Positions 47,785-59,148 of a stretch of DNA of 64,000 bases are shown here, piece by piece. Location of the stretch: positions 6,539,001 through 6,603,000 of the forward strand of contig BSBM01000319.1 in NCBI GenBank assembly GCA_027924585.1, given 5' to 3'. The position numbers and the translations under genes are program-made. Each line of letters opens with the position of its first letter. Within the stretch, counting starts at the first letter, position 1. The notes under the pieces were generated by a model. It did no database searches. It was not told the DNA's origin and saw only the letters and a list, made by a program, of their open reading frames with translations. The stretch comes from Larix kaempferi. Its lineage: Eukaryota; Streptophyta; Pinopsida; Pinales; Pinaceae.

Positions 47785-49810
47785 TGTCATGTCCCAAATT
47801 TGGTATTGGGTCACAATGGCCTAATCACATTGGCTTTATTCATTAGAGTTTGTCAAATTGATGCTAAAGGTCAAATAATTGCCAAGGAGGAAAATTACTA
47901 GTTTCCTAGGTTTGGGGTGGAAGCTTTGGGATTTGGAATAATGGGGATAATAAATGATGTTTGAACATTAGAATGGCATAAATATTTAATAAAGGATCTA
48001 AATAAATATATACAAGTGAAAATCAAAGTGGCATTTCATCATGAAGACACATGGAAGAAGTGGGACCCACATATGGCTAGATTTCCCCACTACATTTGGC
48101 ATCATTCTCTCACCAATTCGAATTCAAGGTGAATGGTAACATACTTGGGGGAGTCCAAAAGGTATTATTCATTGCATGACTCATCCAAGGTCGAAATATA
48201 GAGGAAGAGTAACTCCCATGGAAGAGGAAGAGGCAATCTGGAGCTAGTGAGACACTTGGGCTAGATTCCCCAGCTCTATGACAACAATAATGAAGATGCT
48301 ATGACACCTATGACACAAATAAGACTTGAAGGCTGACATATGACATATATGACATGTCAGGGCTAAAAATAGACTCCAAGAGGGCGCTCAAGGGTGTTAG
48401 GGCAGCTAAGATGCTTCCACATGTGATTTGGTGGAAGTGGGAGACTAGGAATTGTTGTACAAGTGGCGTTCTTTGGAATCTCTTCCCAACATGAGTTGGC
48501 ATGAGTCTCTTGGAAGGAATTCTACCCATGGAGGACATTAGAAGTTTATAAATGTCAATAGCAAAGAATGAAACCAGCTTTTGATCATTTGTAGAATTTG
48601 CAATTGCAATTGTGAAGAGGGAGAGCTAGTGGATGACTAGTTTCTTGCCTTAGCCAATTTCGAGGGTGAAAGATTCCCATCCAAGTTGGCAATTGGAAAG
48701 GCCATTCAGACCTTTCATTTGGAGCTTTAATGGAGTCTTTATTTTCAGGTGTAAGCTACAGGGCAGCTCATGGTTTCTTCTATTGCAGCTCGCTCCTTCA
48801 ACCATTTCCCGTTTTGATGGCATATTCTTGATCCTTGAGGGAGGGCGTTTTTGGTGAGCTATTGTACTCTTTGGGGGAGCTTATAATGCCCCATTTATTT
48901 TGTAATATGAATTAAATACTCTGTTATTCATCTCCAAAAAGTTTCAGGTCGAAATTCCAAGTAGAAATGTATAAATCTCATTTTTAATGGAAGAACAATG
49001 CCATTTCCCCACTACCTTGTTGTGAACCAATTTATTGATGATGATTTCGAATGAATGGATCATTCTATGATATATTTGTGATAAATATACTTCCATGGAT
49101 GTCTTATACAAGTTTCATGTACTGTACTTGAGCATTTGAAGCATTTTTACTCAGTTTAATTGCATTGGGAGAAGAAATAGTGCCATTTCCCCAAGGGTCG
49201 AATTGGGGATTTTTGCAGTTGAATGGGAGAGGGTGAGAACAATTGTAATAAACCATTAATGGTTCATATGAGACCTTAATAACATACTTAACACATTACA
49301 TACCTCTGTTCATAAATTTGAGTGGGTTTGGAGGCATTTGGGAAGCCATTTTCAGTACTTACCTTAGGGGGATTTGAACCCCAAATTACTAGTAAAATTG
49401 CATACTTGGTCCAGAATCTTAAGAGAGTTTGCAGAGGTCTTTTGGTGGCCATATGTTATCCCTGAACATCATATTCAATTCCTAATATCATTCATAAACC
49501 TTCCTTGAATATTTGAAGGCATTTGGAGTCAATTTGAGGCCTAGAGACCAATACTAGTCAAAGGGAAATCACTAGTAAAGTTACCTACATTGACTAGAAT
49601 TGAAAGAGTATTTGTAGAAGTGTTTTAAAGGTAAAAAGGAATCCCTGAAACACATATTTATTTTTTAATATCATTCATATACCTTCTCAAAATATTTGGG
49701 ATCATTTGGGTCAAATTTGGGACCTAGAGATCGAAACTAGTCAAAGGTCGAACCAAGGAAAAAAGTGGAAAATTGCAATTTTAATAAAATTCCTAATAAG
49801 GGACATTACA
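47785..49810 (+). repeat. 5' LTR of orphan-ORF element
   Basis: 2,026 bp, ends GGGACATTACA directly before the primer site. Confidence 0.96.
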
Positions 49811-49811
49811 G

Positions 49812-49823
49812 TGGTATCAGAGC
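49812..49823 (+). other. primer binding site (initiator Met tRNA)
   Basis: TGGTATCAGAGC, 1 nt after the 5' LTR. Confidence 0.95.
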
Positions 49824-49908
49824 ATGGTCTTGGCACCTGATGTGGTAGAACATTAATGAATACCAGGAGTCAAATAAATAAGCTACCACCCTTAGAAACT
49901 GAAACTGG

Positions 49909-51447
49909 ATGTACTTTGGTGAAAGGGAAGAAGTAGGAGAAGAAGTGCATTCATTGGTCACCATGAGTAAGGATGAGAAAGGAACCTTAAAGGAGAATGA
50001 GGAGTTTAGGAAATTACTTGAACCATCCTTTGAAGACAAGTGGAAACAATACTTTCAAGAGTTCAGATTGTTGCTTAGTGAAATTGAAAGCAACTCGGAA
50101 AAAGTAATGAGCAATGGTTGTCTTTTCAAGGAAAAGGATGAAACAATTTATGCCACAAAAGAGGAACCTAATGTAATTGTGGAACATGAGGTACATGTTG
50201 ATATGCAGGTTCTTGAAGATACTACACTAAAACAAGAAGAAGGACAAGAACTTGTCCTTGTTCAAAGGGATTATGAGTTGCCTCATGGAAAGAGTTGCAA
50301 AGCCTTGGAAGAGGTACGTGATCTCACAATAGTTGGACCAACCAATTATGGAGAAGATGAATTAAATATTTCAATGGGTAAGAGTTGTAAAGAATTAAAG
50401 TTGGTTCATAATTCCTCACCCCACACTTCTTTTCTAGCCACATCACTTTGGGATGAAAATTGGGTGAAAGGTTTTTTCCTAGTGGTGCCACATGAGGGGT
50501 ATGAAACTCCTACCTCTCCTTTTGATGATGACATGAATAGAGCACCTCATTATTTAGAATTGCAGCAGCATATTGCTTTACCTTATGATGATACATATCC
50601 TCATGGATGTATGGATGAGACTTCTTTGAGTCCTTTGAATTCTCCTTGTTTTTCCTGCTCATTATTTGGTTCAGATTTTAGTGGAGATTCTTCATTCACT
50701 TCTTGGATGAAAGAATGCATGGCTGAATATTTTGATGCATATCACATTCTCTTGGAGCAGCACTATTGGACATGGGATCCTCACCTATGTCATTGGAGCA
50801 GATTTGATGGGTCACTTGAAGATTGTATGCACTTGGAAAATGGTGGTCTACATGCTTGGAGGTATAAGCACTTTCATGACTCTTTAATGAAGCATCTCCT
50901 TTATGTACATTTTCATTATGTTGTTATGTACTTTGATGATATATATTTTGTACTCATGATGTTTGGAAGAATGCATACAAGAAAATGGGATCCAGGAATC
51001 CTCTTAACTGATGGTATGGGTTGGAGAGCACTTTTAATTGTTGGGGTGCAATACAAGCAATGGGACCCTGGAATAATTTTTATCTCATTGGTTTCATATT
51101 TTTTGGGGAAGCAAGCAGTATGGGAGATGGATTCCCCACTTAATAAAGTGATTTTAATCAGAGTAGTGCAGCAGCAAGCATGGTGGTTCCTCTCTAAAAT
51201 CTTCATGGAAACTCAAAGACTCAAGGTTGGGCAATTCAATGGCAACTTCAAAGAATTATACAGAAAGCAGGTTCTTCAACACCCACATTTAAAATTGCTT
51301 GAGGACAAGCAATATTGGGAAGGGAGGATTTGTCATGTCCCAAATTTGGTATTGGGTCACAATGGCCTAATCACATTGGCTTTATTCATTAGAGTTTGTC
51401 AAATTGATGCTAAAGGTCAAATAATTGCCAAGGAGGAAAATTACTAG
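49909..51447 (+). CDS. orphan 512-codon ORF of non-autonomous LTR element
   Basis: Intact frame from ATG 49909 through the entire interior; the last 38 codons (from residue 475) lie in the 3' LTR. The N-terminal ~80 residues are highly charged and helix-prone (KENEEFRKLLEPSFEDKWKQ). A GKSCK(A/E)L motif occurs twice (about 127 and 157). The C-terminal half is rich in Trp, Tyr and His with three W-D-P motifs (WDPHL, KWDPGILL, QWDPGIIF). I see no CCHC knuckle, protease, RT, RNase H or integrase motif and no signal peptide. It may be a derived gag, a captured host fragment or a protein peculiar to this family. An uninterrupted frame in a 1.7%-diverged element means selection or youth; which one is not decidable here. 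Confidence 0.6.
   Translation: MYFGEREEVGEEVHSLVTMSKDEKGTLKENEEFRKLLEPSFEDKWKQYFQEFRLLLSEIESNSEKVMSNGCLFKEKDETIYATKEEPNVIVEHEVHVDMQVLEDTTLKQEEGQELVLVQRDYELPHGKSCKALEEVRDLTIVGPTNYGEDELNISMGKSCKELKLVHNSSPHTSFLATSLWDENWVKGFFLVVPHEGYETPTSPFDDDMNRAPHYLELQQHIALPYDDTYPHGCMDETSLSPLNSPCFSCSLFGSDFSGDSSFTSWMKECMAEYFDAYHILLEQHYWTWDPHLCHWSRFDGSLEDCMHLENGGLHAWRYKHFHDSLMKHLLYVHFHYVVMYFDDIYFVLMMFGRMHTRKWDPGILLTDGMGWRALLIVGVQYKQWDPGIIFISLVSYFLGKQAVWEMDSPLNKVILIRVVQQQAWWFLSKIFMETQRLKVGQFNGNFKELYRKQVLQHPHLKLLEDKQYWEGRICHVPNLVLGHNGLITLALFIRVCQIDAKGQIIAKEENY
51317..51328 (+). other. polypurine tract
   Basis: GGGAAGGGAGGA, 2 nt before the 3' LTR; primer for plus-strand DNA. It lies within the orphan ORF. Confidence 0.85.
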
Positions 51448-53356
51448 TTTCCTAGGTTTGGGGTGGAAGCTTTGGGATTTGGAATAATGGGGATAATAAA
51501 TGATGTTTGAACATTAGAATGGCATAAATATTTAATAAAGGATCTAAATAAATATATACAAGTGAAAATCAAAGTGGCATTTCATCATGAAGACAGATGG
51601 AAGAAGTGGGACCCACATATGGCTAGATTTCCCCACTACATTTGGCATCATTCTCTCACCAATTCGAATTCAAGGTGAATGGTAACATACTTGGGGGAGT
51701 CCAAAAGGTATTATTCATTGCATGACTCATCCAAGGTCTAAATATAAAGGAATAGTAACTCCCATGGAAGAGGAAGAGGCAATTTGGAGCTAGTGAGACA
51801 CTTGGGCTAGATTCCCTAGCTCTATGACAACAATAATGAAGATGCTATGACACCTATGACACAAATCAGACCTGAAGGATGACATATGACATATATGACA
51901 TGTCAGGGCTAAAACTAGACTCCAAGAGGGCGCTCAAGGGTGTTAGGGTAGCTAAGATGCTTCCACATGTGATTTGGTGGAAGTGGGAGACTAGGAATTG
52001 TTGTACAAGTGGCGTTCTTTGGAATCTCTTCCCAACATGAGTTGGCATGAGTCTCTTGGAAGGAATTCGACCCATGGAGGACATTAGAAGTTTATAAATG
52101 TCAATAGCAAAGAATGAAACCATCTTTTGATCATTTGTAGAATTTGCAATTGCAATTGTGAAGAGGGAGAGCTAGTGGATGACTAGTTTCTTGCCTTAGC
52201 CAATTTCGAGGGTGAAAGATTCCCATCCAAGTTGGAAATTGGAAAGGCCATTCAGACCTTTCATTTGGATATTTAATGGAGTCTTTATTTGCAGGTGTAA
52301 TCTACAGGGCAGCTCATGGTTTCTTCTATTGCAGCTCGCTCCTTCAACCATTTCCCGTTTTGATGGCATATTCTTGATTCTTGAGGGAGGGCATTTTTGG
52401 TGAGCTATTGTACTCTTTGGGGGAGATTCTAATGCCCCATTTATTTTTTAATATGAATTAAATACTCTATTCTTCATCTCCAAAAATTTTCAGGTCGAAA
52501 TTCCAAGTAGAAATGTATAAATCTCATTTTTAATGGAAGAACAATGCCATTTCCCCACTACCTTGTTGTGAACCAATGTATTGATGATGATTTCGAATGA
52601 ATGGATCATTCTATGATATATTTGTGATAAATATACTTCCATGGATGTCTTATACAAGTTTCATGTACTGTACTTGAGCATTTGAAGCATTTTTACTCAG
52701 TTTAATTGCATTGGGAGAAGAAATAGTGCCATTTCCCCAAGGGTCGAATTGGGGATTTTTGCAGTTGAATGGGAGAGGGTGAGAACAGTTGTAATAAACC
52801 ATTAATGGTGCATATGAGACCTTAATAACATACTTAACACATTACATACCTCTGTTCATAAATTTGAGTGGGTTTGGAGGCATTTGGGAAGCCATTTTCA
52901 GTACTTACCTTAGGGGGATTTGAACCCCAAATTACTAGTAAAATTGCATACTTGGTCCAGAATCTTAAGAGAGTTTGAAGAGGTCTTTTGGTGGCCATAT
53001 GTTATCCCTGAACATCATATTCAATTCCTAATATCATTCATAAACCTTCCTTGAATATTTGAAGGCATTTGGAGTCAATTTGAGGCCTAGAGACCAATAC
53101 TAGTCAAAGGGAAATCACTAGTAAAGTTACCTACATTGACCAGAATTGAAAGAGTATTTGTAGAAGTGTTTTAAAGGTAAAAAGGAATCCCTGAAACACA
53201 TATTTATTTTCTAATATCATTCATATACCTTCTCAGAAGATTTGGGATCATTTGGGTCAAATTTGGGACCTAGAGATCGAAACTAGTCAAAGGTCGAACC
53301 AAGGAAAAAAGTGGAAAATTGCAATTTTAATAAAATTCCTAATAAGGGACATTACA
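51331..53356 (+). repeat. 3' LTR of orphan-ORF element
   Basis: 2,026 bp, same length as the 5' LTR, followed by the CACTT duplication and then WNK exon sequence. Confidence 0.96.
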
Positions 53357-53836
53357 CACTTCACTCTAAAATCATAGATTCCTCACACCCTCTTCTTCAA
53401 CACTTGAAGTTCTACTTTCAGTCTCGATGTAGTTCTATAAACCATGATTATTTGGCACTTCTACTGATTCTTGATGCATAATGGATACTATCGTAGCATT
53501 TGAGTGGAAAGGAAACTTCAAATATTCCACTCCTTTCAAGTTCCTTCTATCTGACAACCTGTGATGTAGTGCAGGACTCACTTTGGGATAGCTTCGACCC
53601 CCATTTGCCTCATCTGGAATATTTTCACACTCCTTGAGGTTGTGCCCCAGAGAATGGAACGGACCTATATGTATGATATACTCCATAATTTTATTGTTTC
53701 CTTCATCTTGAAGAAATGGATCCATCAACAACTCCCTTTCAGACACTCTTCTTGATGTTGTTTCCAAGCATTTTTCCACCATAATTTATCGAACACTGGG
53801 ATCCTTGACCTTATCCAAGGAAGTCGTTTTTCTACC
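53357..53836 (-). pseudogene. WNK pseudogene exon: end of kinase domain and linker (upstream half)
   Basis: Starts after ACATAG with GRKTTSLDKVKDPSVR, then TAA (53786-53788) where relatives have Gln, then MVEKCLETTSRRVSERELLM. Further downstream come a TAG at 53435-53437 and a frameshift near 53370. At 53357 the exon is cut by the LTR retrotransposon and continues at 47784 with VKCTSKDNNTIFLRLRIGDS. Confidence 0.85.
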
Positions 53837-54044
53837 CTATGTATCAGCAATGAACAAGCAGAATTTGAATTTATTGATATTGCAACCAGAGTACCCCGAA
53901 AAGTTCAAATGTAAATGTAAACAATAGTAAGAAAAAGTGATTCCCTAAATATCCCATAAATGTAACAAGCACTTGCTTATACATTGAGTACAAGTCAAAA
54001 CAGTTTGCTGACAAAATGGAAGCAGCGATAAGAATAAATCTTTT

Positions 54045-54202
54045 AGTGGTGACTCTTTTGTAAATTTGTACTACACTTGCACATTCGCTATATGGATACT
54101 CAAAAGTTATCATTTCCAGCAAGCTCATTCCAAAGGAGTAAATGTCCACCAACTCATTGTATTCTTGTTCATAAAATTCTCGGGCCATGAATTCAGGCGT
54201 TC
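54045..54202 (-). pseudogene. WNK pseudogene exon: activation segment and C-lobe
   Basis: After an 81 nt intron (54203-54283, GTAAGC...ATGTAG) encodes [40 protein letters not shown] and QIYKRVTT. The expected GT donor after the VTS/G position is not present, so the exon end is approximate. Confidence 0.85.
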
Positions 54203-54283
54203 CTACATAAATATCACTATGGATAAGAATTTTCCTAATAGCTCGTGTCCACACACTAGAAAACATAAGAGTTGAGAGCTTAC

Positions 54284-54518
54284 CAAAAACACTACGAGAT
54301 ACAGTGGCATGATGGAGAATTGCTGCCAGTCCAAGGTCTCCAATTTTCACCTCTCCTCGGCTTCCATTCACAAAAATGTTGTCACACTTCAAGTCACGGT
54401 GAATGATGGGTGGATCGTGGCTATGCAAGTATACGAGACCTTCTAAAATGTGCCAAGACCAATTTTTGATTACTTTGATGCTTACGTGATGCTTACATGC
54501 TTATGCCTTCTACGGTAC
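54284..54518 (-). pseudogene. WNK pseudogene exon: catalytic loop, with 11 bp duplication
   Basis: Begins [10 protein letters not shown] after ATTGTAG. An 11 bp direct duplication (GTAAGCATCAC twice, 54476-54496) then shifts the frame; downstream the correct frame resumes [32 protein letters not shown] and [10 protein letters not shown]. It ends GTTTTTG at a GTAAGC donor. Confidence 0.9.
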
Positions 54519-54734
54519 CTACAATTATCAAAGTATTTCATTAATACCATAAATAGAAGAAGTGTACCATGAGTTCCCTAGGTAAATTAGGCCTTAAACT
54601 GCTATAACTACTTACTGCCTTAGGAATCCGGGTCCTATGTTATGTGTGTAGATAGTGACCAATCATTAGGTTAATAAATAAATAATTTAGTTAAATGCAC
54701 CTAAGATAATACCTCAAAACAATAAATCACTTAC

Positions 54735-54962
54735 TGCCTAAGTGTCCCGGATGTGAATATCTCTGTAATAATGTTGATATTATTGTTCTTGGTATAAATC
54801 CAAGAGTTGTAGTACTTGATAATATTTTTGTGCTTAAGAGTCTTCAGTAGATAGACCTCAGAATATAGACGTTCCAAAACATCAGACTGCTGCAGAATAT
54901 CTCCAATTTTCACCTGGTTCCATGCAACCTCCATACCTTCTAATTCGCCAAAAGCCCAGTAG
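54735..54962 (-). pseudogene. WNK pseudogene exon: N-lobe
   Basis: Opens after CCTTTCAG and encodes [60 protein letters not shown], ending FTSGTLRQ at a GTAAGT donor. The open frame is intact; KAFDE of relatives reads WAFGE. Confidence 0.9.
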
Positions 54963-55080
54963 CTGAAAGGTACGTTAAGGATCCACAAACCTCATAAATT
55001 AAACCAAAAGAACTAAAAATGAAAGGAACGTGATCTAATTTCCCTTGTGTGAAGCGAAACATCCATAAAATAAAGGATAC

Positions 55081-55118
55081 ATGGTCTTGAAAGCTCCCTT
55101 TCCAAGAACCTTCTTGAA
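55081..55118 (-). pseudogene. WNK pseudogene exon: glycine loop
   Basis: After TTTTTTGCAG, encodes FKKVLGKGAFKT and ends ACCAT before GTATCC. The Lys in GAFK is the catalytic lysine position in WNK kinases. Phase matches the next exon (ACC AT/C TAC). Confidence 0.8.
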
Positions 55119-57600
55119 CTGCAAAAAATTCAATAAGCATTAATAGTGAGCTACAGGACAATTTCAATGCTTAGTATTATGATGGGCCACCTATGTTCCC
55201 TACAGAAGGCTACAATCCCATTTTGGCATGGACAGTGCTCACCTCTGAATCTCCTTGCACCTAGTGCATTCTACAGTCTCATTGGGGATGGCTAATCCAT
55301 CAATTCTTCATGTATGTGTGTGCCCGTGTATGTAATAGTGCATAGAATCTAAATAGTACACTGAGTGCATTGGAAGTGGACTCTAACACAAACCCATCTA
55401 AACCAGAGTTTGAGAAATAGCTTTGCTATTAGTTATTTGAATAATGCAAGTGTACAGTTAGTGAAGAACAAATATTACTGTATTGCCTTTGTGGGTGCTC
55501 TTTGTATTGTCCCCTTTTACTAAAAGCTTGCAAATTCCTTTCATAACCTTAACTTTTCCAGGAAATGCTTAGTTGTCCCTGTGCCAATCATTCCCGGCAA
55601 TCAGCATGGATCATGCAACCTTGAGGTGCAAATTAGACACTGATTTAGATGGGTTTGTGCTAGTAAATGCCTTCTGCAGGGTTTGATTTTTTACTCAGTC
55701 CCTGGGATTAATTTTATTTTATTTGGTAATACACAAAAGAGGTTCCAAATCACAGGCAATCAACACAAAAGCATTGAAAATTTGTAAGATAATCCTTGAT
55801 AACTAAGAGAGCAGAAAACACATAAAATCGGGGATGGAGACCTGTCAGCAAGACTGTCTATGCTCCTCGGTTAATTCCAAGATGGATCTTTTCACGGGAA
55901 TATCTCACGAGGGATAGGTAAGCTATGTGGCTGCCAAGTATGGAAACATTGGAGAACTACCCGAAAACCACCAGCTCCCTCCTAACAGCAAACCCTTGCA
56001 AAATGATAGCTTTAACAATATGTGGATGAATGGATTTAATATGCATTGCACAGGTTTCAAAATGCCACTGCTTTGACTGAGATCACACACAATCCCCAAA
56101 CTTTTAAAATCAATCGACCACAGCTCAACCGGATTTAACCCACAATCCATCGATTTTTTACTTGAGTTAATTTAAAAACACATACACAAGTTTTTATCTA
56201 AAACTCAATCGACTACCAAATAAGTTCTAACTATTGATTTGGCCATAGTTTGTTTCATTTACAAAACTTGAACAGTCATAAATAGATTGATAGCATACAG
56301 TTGCATGAATTAAACCCTCATAATATGAGGCGTTATAAACATAGGGAGAAAGAGCCAAATATTATCTCCAATAATCCTATACACGACATGCATCTCTGTA
56401 CAAATCCACAGAGTTAACACTACCAACACTTAAAAACCATTAAAACATAAACACACAAATAAATCTAGATCCAAAACTGAAACTCAGCTTGGTTTCATAA
56501 ATTCCATTAATTAACGATCAATATTGCATTCTACTAGTTTACAACAGTAGAAAAATTACATTTTCAATCACTACAAGCTTATGAAACACCAACCCCATGT
56601 TAACTTGAGCCTTCTCAGGACTTCTGGTCGATGACTCTCATGTTTTTCCCATGGCCATTGTATAACCGGCCATTCGAAGAAAAATCTTTAATGTATGCAA
56701 TAATTGGAAGAAAAATCTTTAATTTATGCAACAGTTGGAAGTGGCCTTGACCCCTTACTTAAGGATAACAAAGAAAGCAAAGTAACCCTAAATGAAACAA
56801 AATATGTTCTTTGCAATTGCACTGAGTAGACTAGGGTAATTTTGAGAATGAATATTGGTACCACACTGCAAAACAGAACCTACATACCAACCAACGAACC
56901 AAAGAGATCCACTTAACAATAGAAATTTAGAATAGAGCAAAGTAGTGTAAATTTTTAAGTTGGTAATGATCATTCCAAACTTTGAATTGGACATCCACAA
57001 TACACTACATTCACACAAACCTGCAGGAAAAGGGATCCACATACGACTAAATAGAATAGAGTAGAGTAATTTTAAATATAGCAGCATAAAGCCAACATTT
57101 TGCAAGGGATCATTCCAATAAGGGATTGAATACCCAAACTGTACAACCGCACCCACACAGCAAGACACAAACCAAACAGATTCACTTACACGCTGTGATA
57201 GAGTAGAGTGGAATTAGTAGCAAATTGTCAACATTATGAGAGGGGGCATACCAAGGTGGGATAGGAATCATAGGATATCCACAGGGCACAAAACAAAATC
57301 CACACTAACCCACAAGTCAAAAGGATAAACATGAAAATTCCTGTAGGGAAGAAGAGATGGGAAAGTGGTCTAGTGGCAAGCAACAAGGTGACACTGGTGA
57401 GGCCATGCACAAGTCCTCGGTAAATTTGATGACATAGATATAGGGCAGGTTAGCCAAAGAGATTCCATAAGAAGTATTTCATCAACTATATATATATATA
57501 TATATAAGTATTTCCAAATTTGTAATCCCATATTTGAATAGAGAGAAGCAAGGTGCACTCTACTAGGAGTTGCAGTGGCACTCCCACTATTGTTAGCTTA
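55119..57600. other. upstream of WNK relic, no exon recognised
   Basis: The missing first WNK exon was looked for on the minus strand (an ETDPxGRYGR-like segment) and not seen. A ~35 bp duplication (GAAGAAAAATCTTTAATKTA) lies near 56675-56735 and a (TA)n run near 57486-57506. Confidence 0.4.
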
Positions 57601-57770
57601 GATCTAGGAGCTGGCACTTCCACTTTGTATTACAATGATGGTACTCTGTTTAATCCCACTGACCAAATGTTGTGGTCCTTTGTTAGATCGAGGAGCTGGC
57701 ACTTCCACTTTGTATTACAATGATGGTACTCTGTTTAATCCCACTGACCTAATGTTGTGGTCGTTTGTTG
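57601..57770. repeat. 85 bp tandem duplication
   Basis: Copies start at 57601 and 57686 (GATCKAGGAGCTGGCACTTC...), with only a few differences. Confidence 0.93.
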
Positions 57771-59148
57771 GACATACATAAAATTATTTTATTTTATGCT
57801 CCCTTGTCTAGGTGTCACATATGTTTGTAAGCGTAATAAATTAAAACCAAAAAATAAGGCCCACTTTCCATGTAAAAAAAGAAAGCGTTAGCTAATCATT
57901 CATTTAATTGCCCCATTTACAGGGCATATTTTCAGGCATGACTTTGGCCCAAATTCTGCAGCTGAAATAAATAGCAATAATCACAAAACTGCAACTTCAT
58001 CAACTAAAAACTGGAATCTAAGCATTTTTTATTGTCTCTCCCAGATTCTCAGAATTGCAATGATCATATTAAATGATTTTTTGTTTCTTGGATTCCGGCC
58101 AAGGTGGTCAGAAATGGGGCAATTTAGTTAATCGTTAGACAGCTCCAAAAATCAATGGTTTGCACTACATCCATCTTAACCCGTGATATTTTAAGTTGTT
58201 AAAAGTTTGCACCTGAATTATTTAATCAGAAGTTAAAATGGATCTATGTTAATCCAATTATTCTGTTGGTGAATTATGTTTTTAGTTTTCATTTAAATTA
58301 TGTTTTTAGTTTTGATTTGGAAATGACCAAGAGTAAATCCAGGCAACCACATTCTCACTGTGATTTAAGAGGTGTGCACCGGCAGCGTATTAATTTTCGA
58401 TTGTCACGGTCTGCTAACCTGTTAGGATTCAACTCATAGTGAAAATGCTACCGATGGCATGAGATACCATTCTGCACATAGCTACACATACACCATCCAA
58501 TCATACAAAGCCATAAACACAGTATATCTTAGAAACTTCGTTCAAGCACTGCTATGCTGGGCAGTATCACTCCTTAGTAAGATACAGAGCAATGATGCAG
58601 CAGAAGCATAAGCTTAATTTTTGTAACTCTCGAAAGCAGTGATCCTTGGAATTCTTTAAGCACCCATTACTAGTCTTTTCAATGGTCCCATGAGGCAAAA
58701 GTTTTACAGAAATTCAAAAAGAAGGAGGAGAACATTTAACATTTCACTTGGTTATAGATGATGACCTATTTAGAGGAAGTACTTGGTTGAGTAATGGCAT
58801 TCTCGACTGTAGAAGAATCAGAATTCATCCATATGGCATCTTCTTCCCCCGACATCTTCTTCCTTGAGCTAAGCTTACGATCAAATATACTTTTTTATGA
58901 ATTGGGCACAATGTTATAGAGTGGTATTCAAGCAAAAAAAAAAAAAAGCGAAGCCCTTGAGCGATCTACTACCCTGTACGGACTGAAGAACCTGTTTGTA
59001 AGTCGGAAGGTCACATGAATAGGCCGTTTTGATTTTTCTTCCAATTAACTATTCAGCCCTGCCTGTATTTTTTAGTTTATCGGCAATAAAGTGAGTAGGG
59101 CTACGCACAGTGCAGCAGACGCTAACCCCGGAGGCGGTGAGAATCTTG
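57771..59148. other. intergenic; one weak candidate first exon
   Basis: On the minus strand a short frame from ATG near 58855 (MSGEEDAIWMNSDSSTVENA, stop near 58775) could be a lost first exon or a chance frame. Nothing else recognised. Confidence 0.25.

Larger units (their letters stand above)
47785..53356 (+). mobile_element. LTR retrotransposon with a single orphan ORF
   Basis: Two 2,026 bp LTRs (47785-49810, 51331-53356), TG...CA ends (TGTCATGTCCC...GGGACATTACA), perfect 5 bp duplications CACTT (47780-47784, 53357-53361), a Met-tRNA primer site and a polypurine tract. I counted 34 substitutions and no gaps between the LTRs (1.7%). The 1,520 bp interior holds one open frame and no gag or pol, so transposition must rely on enzymes from another element. 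Its position inside a WNK exon gives an exact insertion site. Confidence 0.95.
46308..55118 (-). pseudogene. WNK-type Ser/Thr kinase pseudogene
   Basis: Exons in order on the minus strand encode the kinase N-lobe (VLGKGAFKT), EVAWNQVKI (Asn where other kinases have the ATP-binding Lys, the 'with no lysine' hallmark), [29 protein letters not shown], the C-lobe, an OSR1-type C-terminal domain (RNIHFPFDIEADT...) and a coiled-coil tail. Known plant WNKs act in ion homeostasis, flowering and circadian signalling. Lesions: an 11 bp duplication in the third exon (54476-54496), stops at 53786-53788, 53435-53437, 47274-47276, 47019-47021 and 46875-46877, a frameshift near 53370, APE reading ARE, and a 5.6 kb retrotransposon inside an exon. 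Most splice sites are intact. The first exon(s) before GKGAFK were not found in 55119-59148. Confidence 0.9.

Noticed and set aside
48308-52403. Paired frames at 48308-48538/51866-52123 and 48666-48857/52212-52403
   Set aside because: They are duplicate frames within the two LTRs and carry no domain; the pairing reflects LTR identity.
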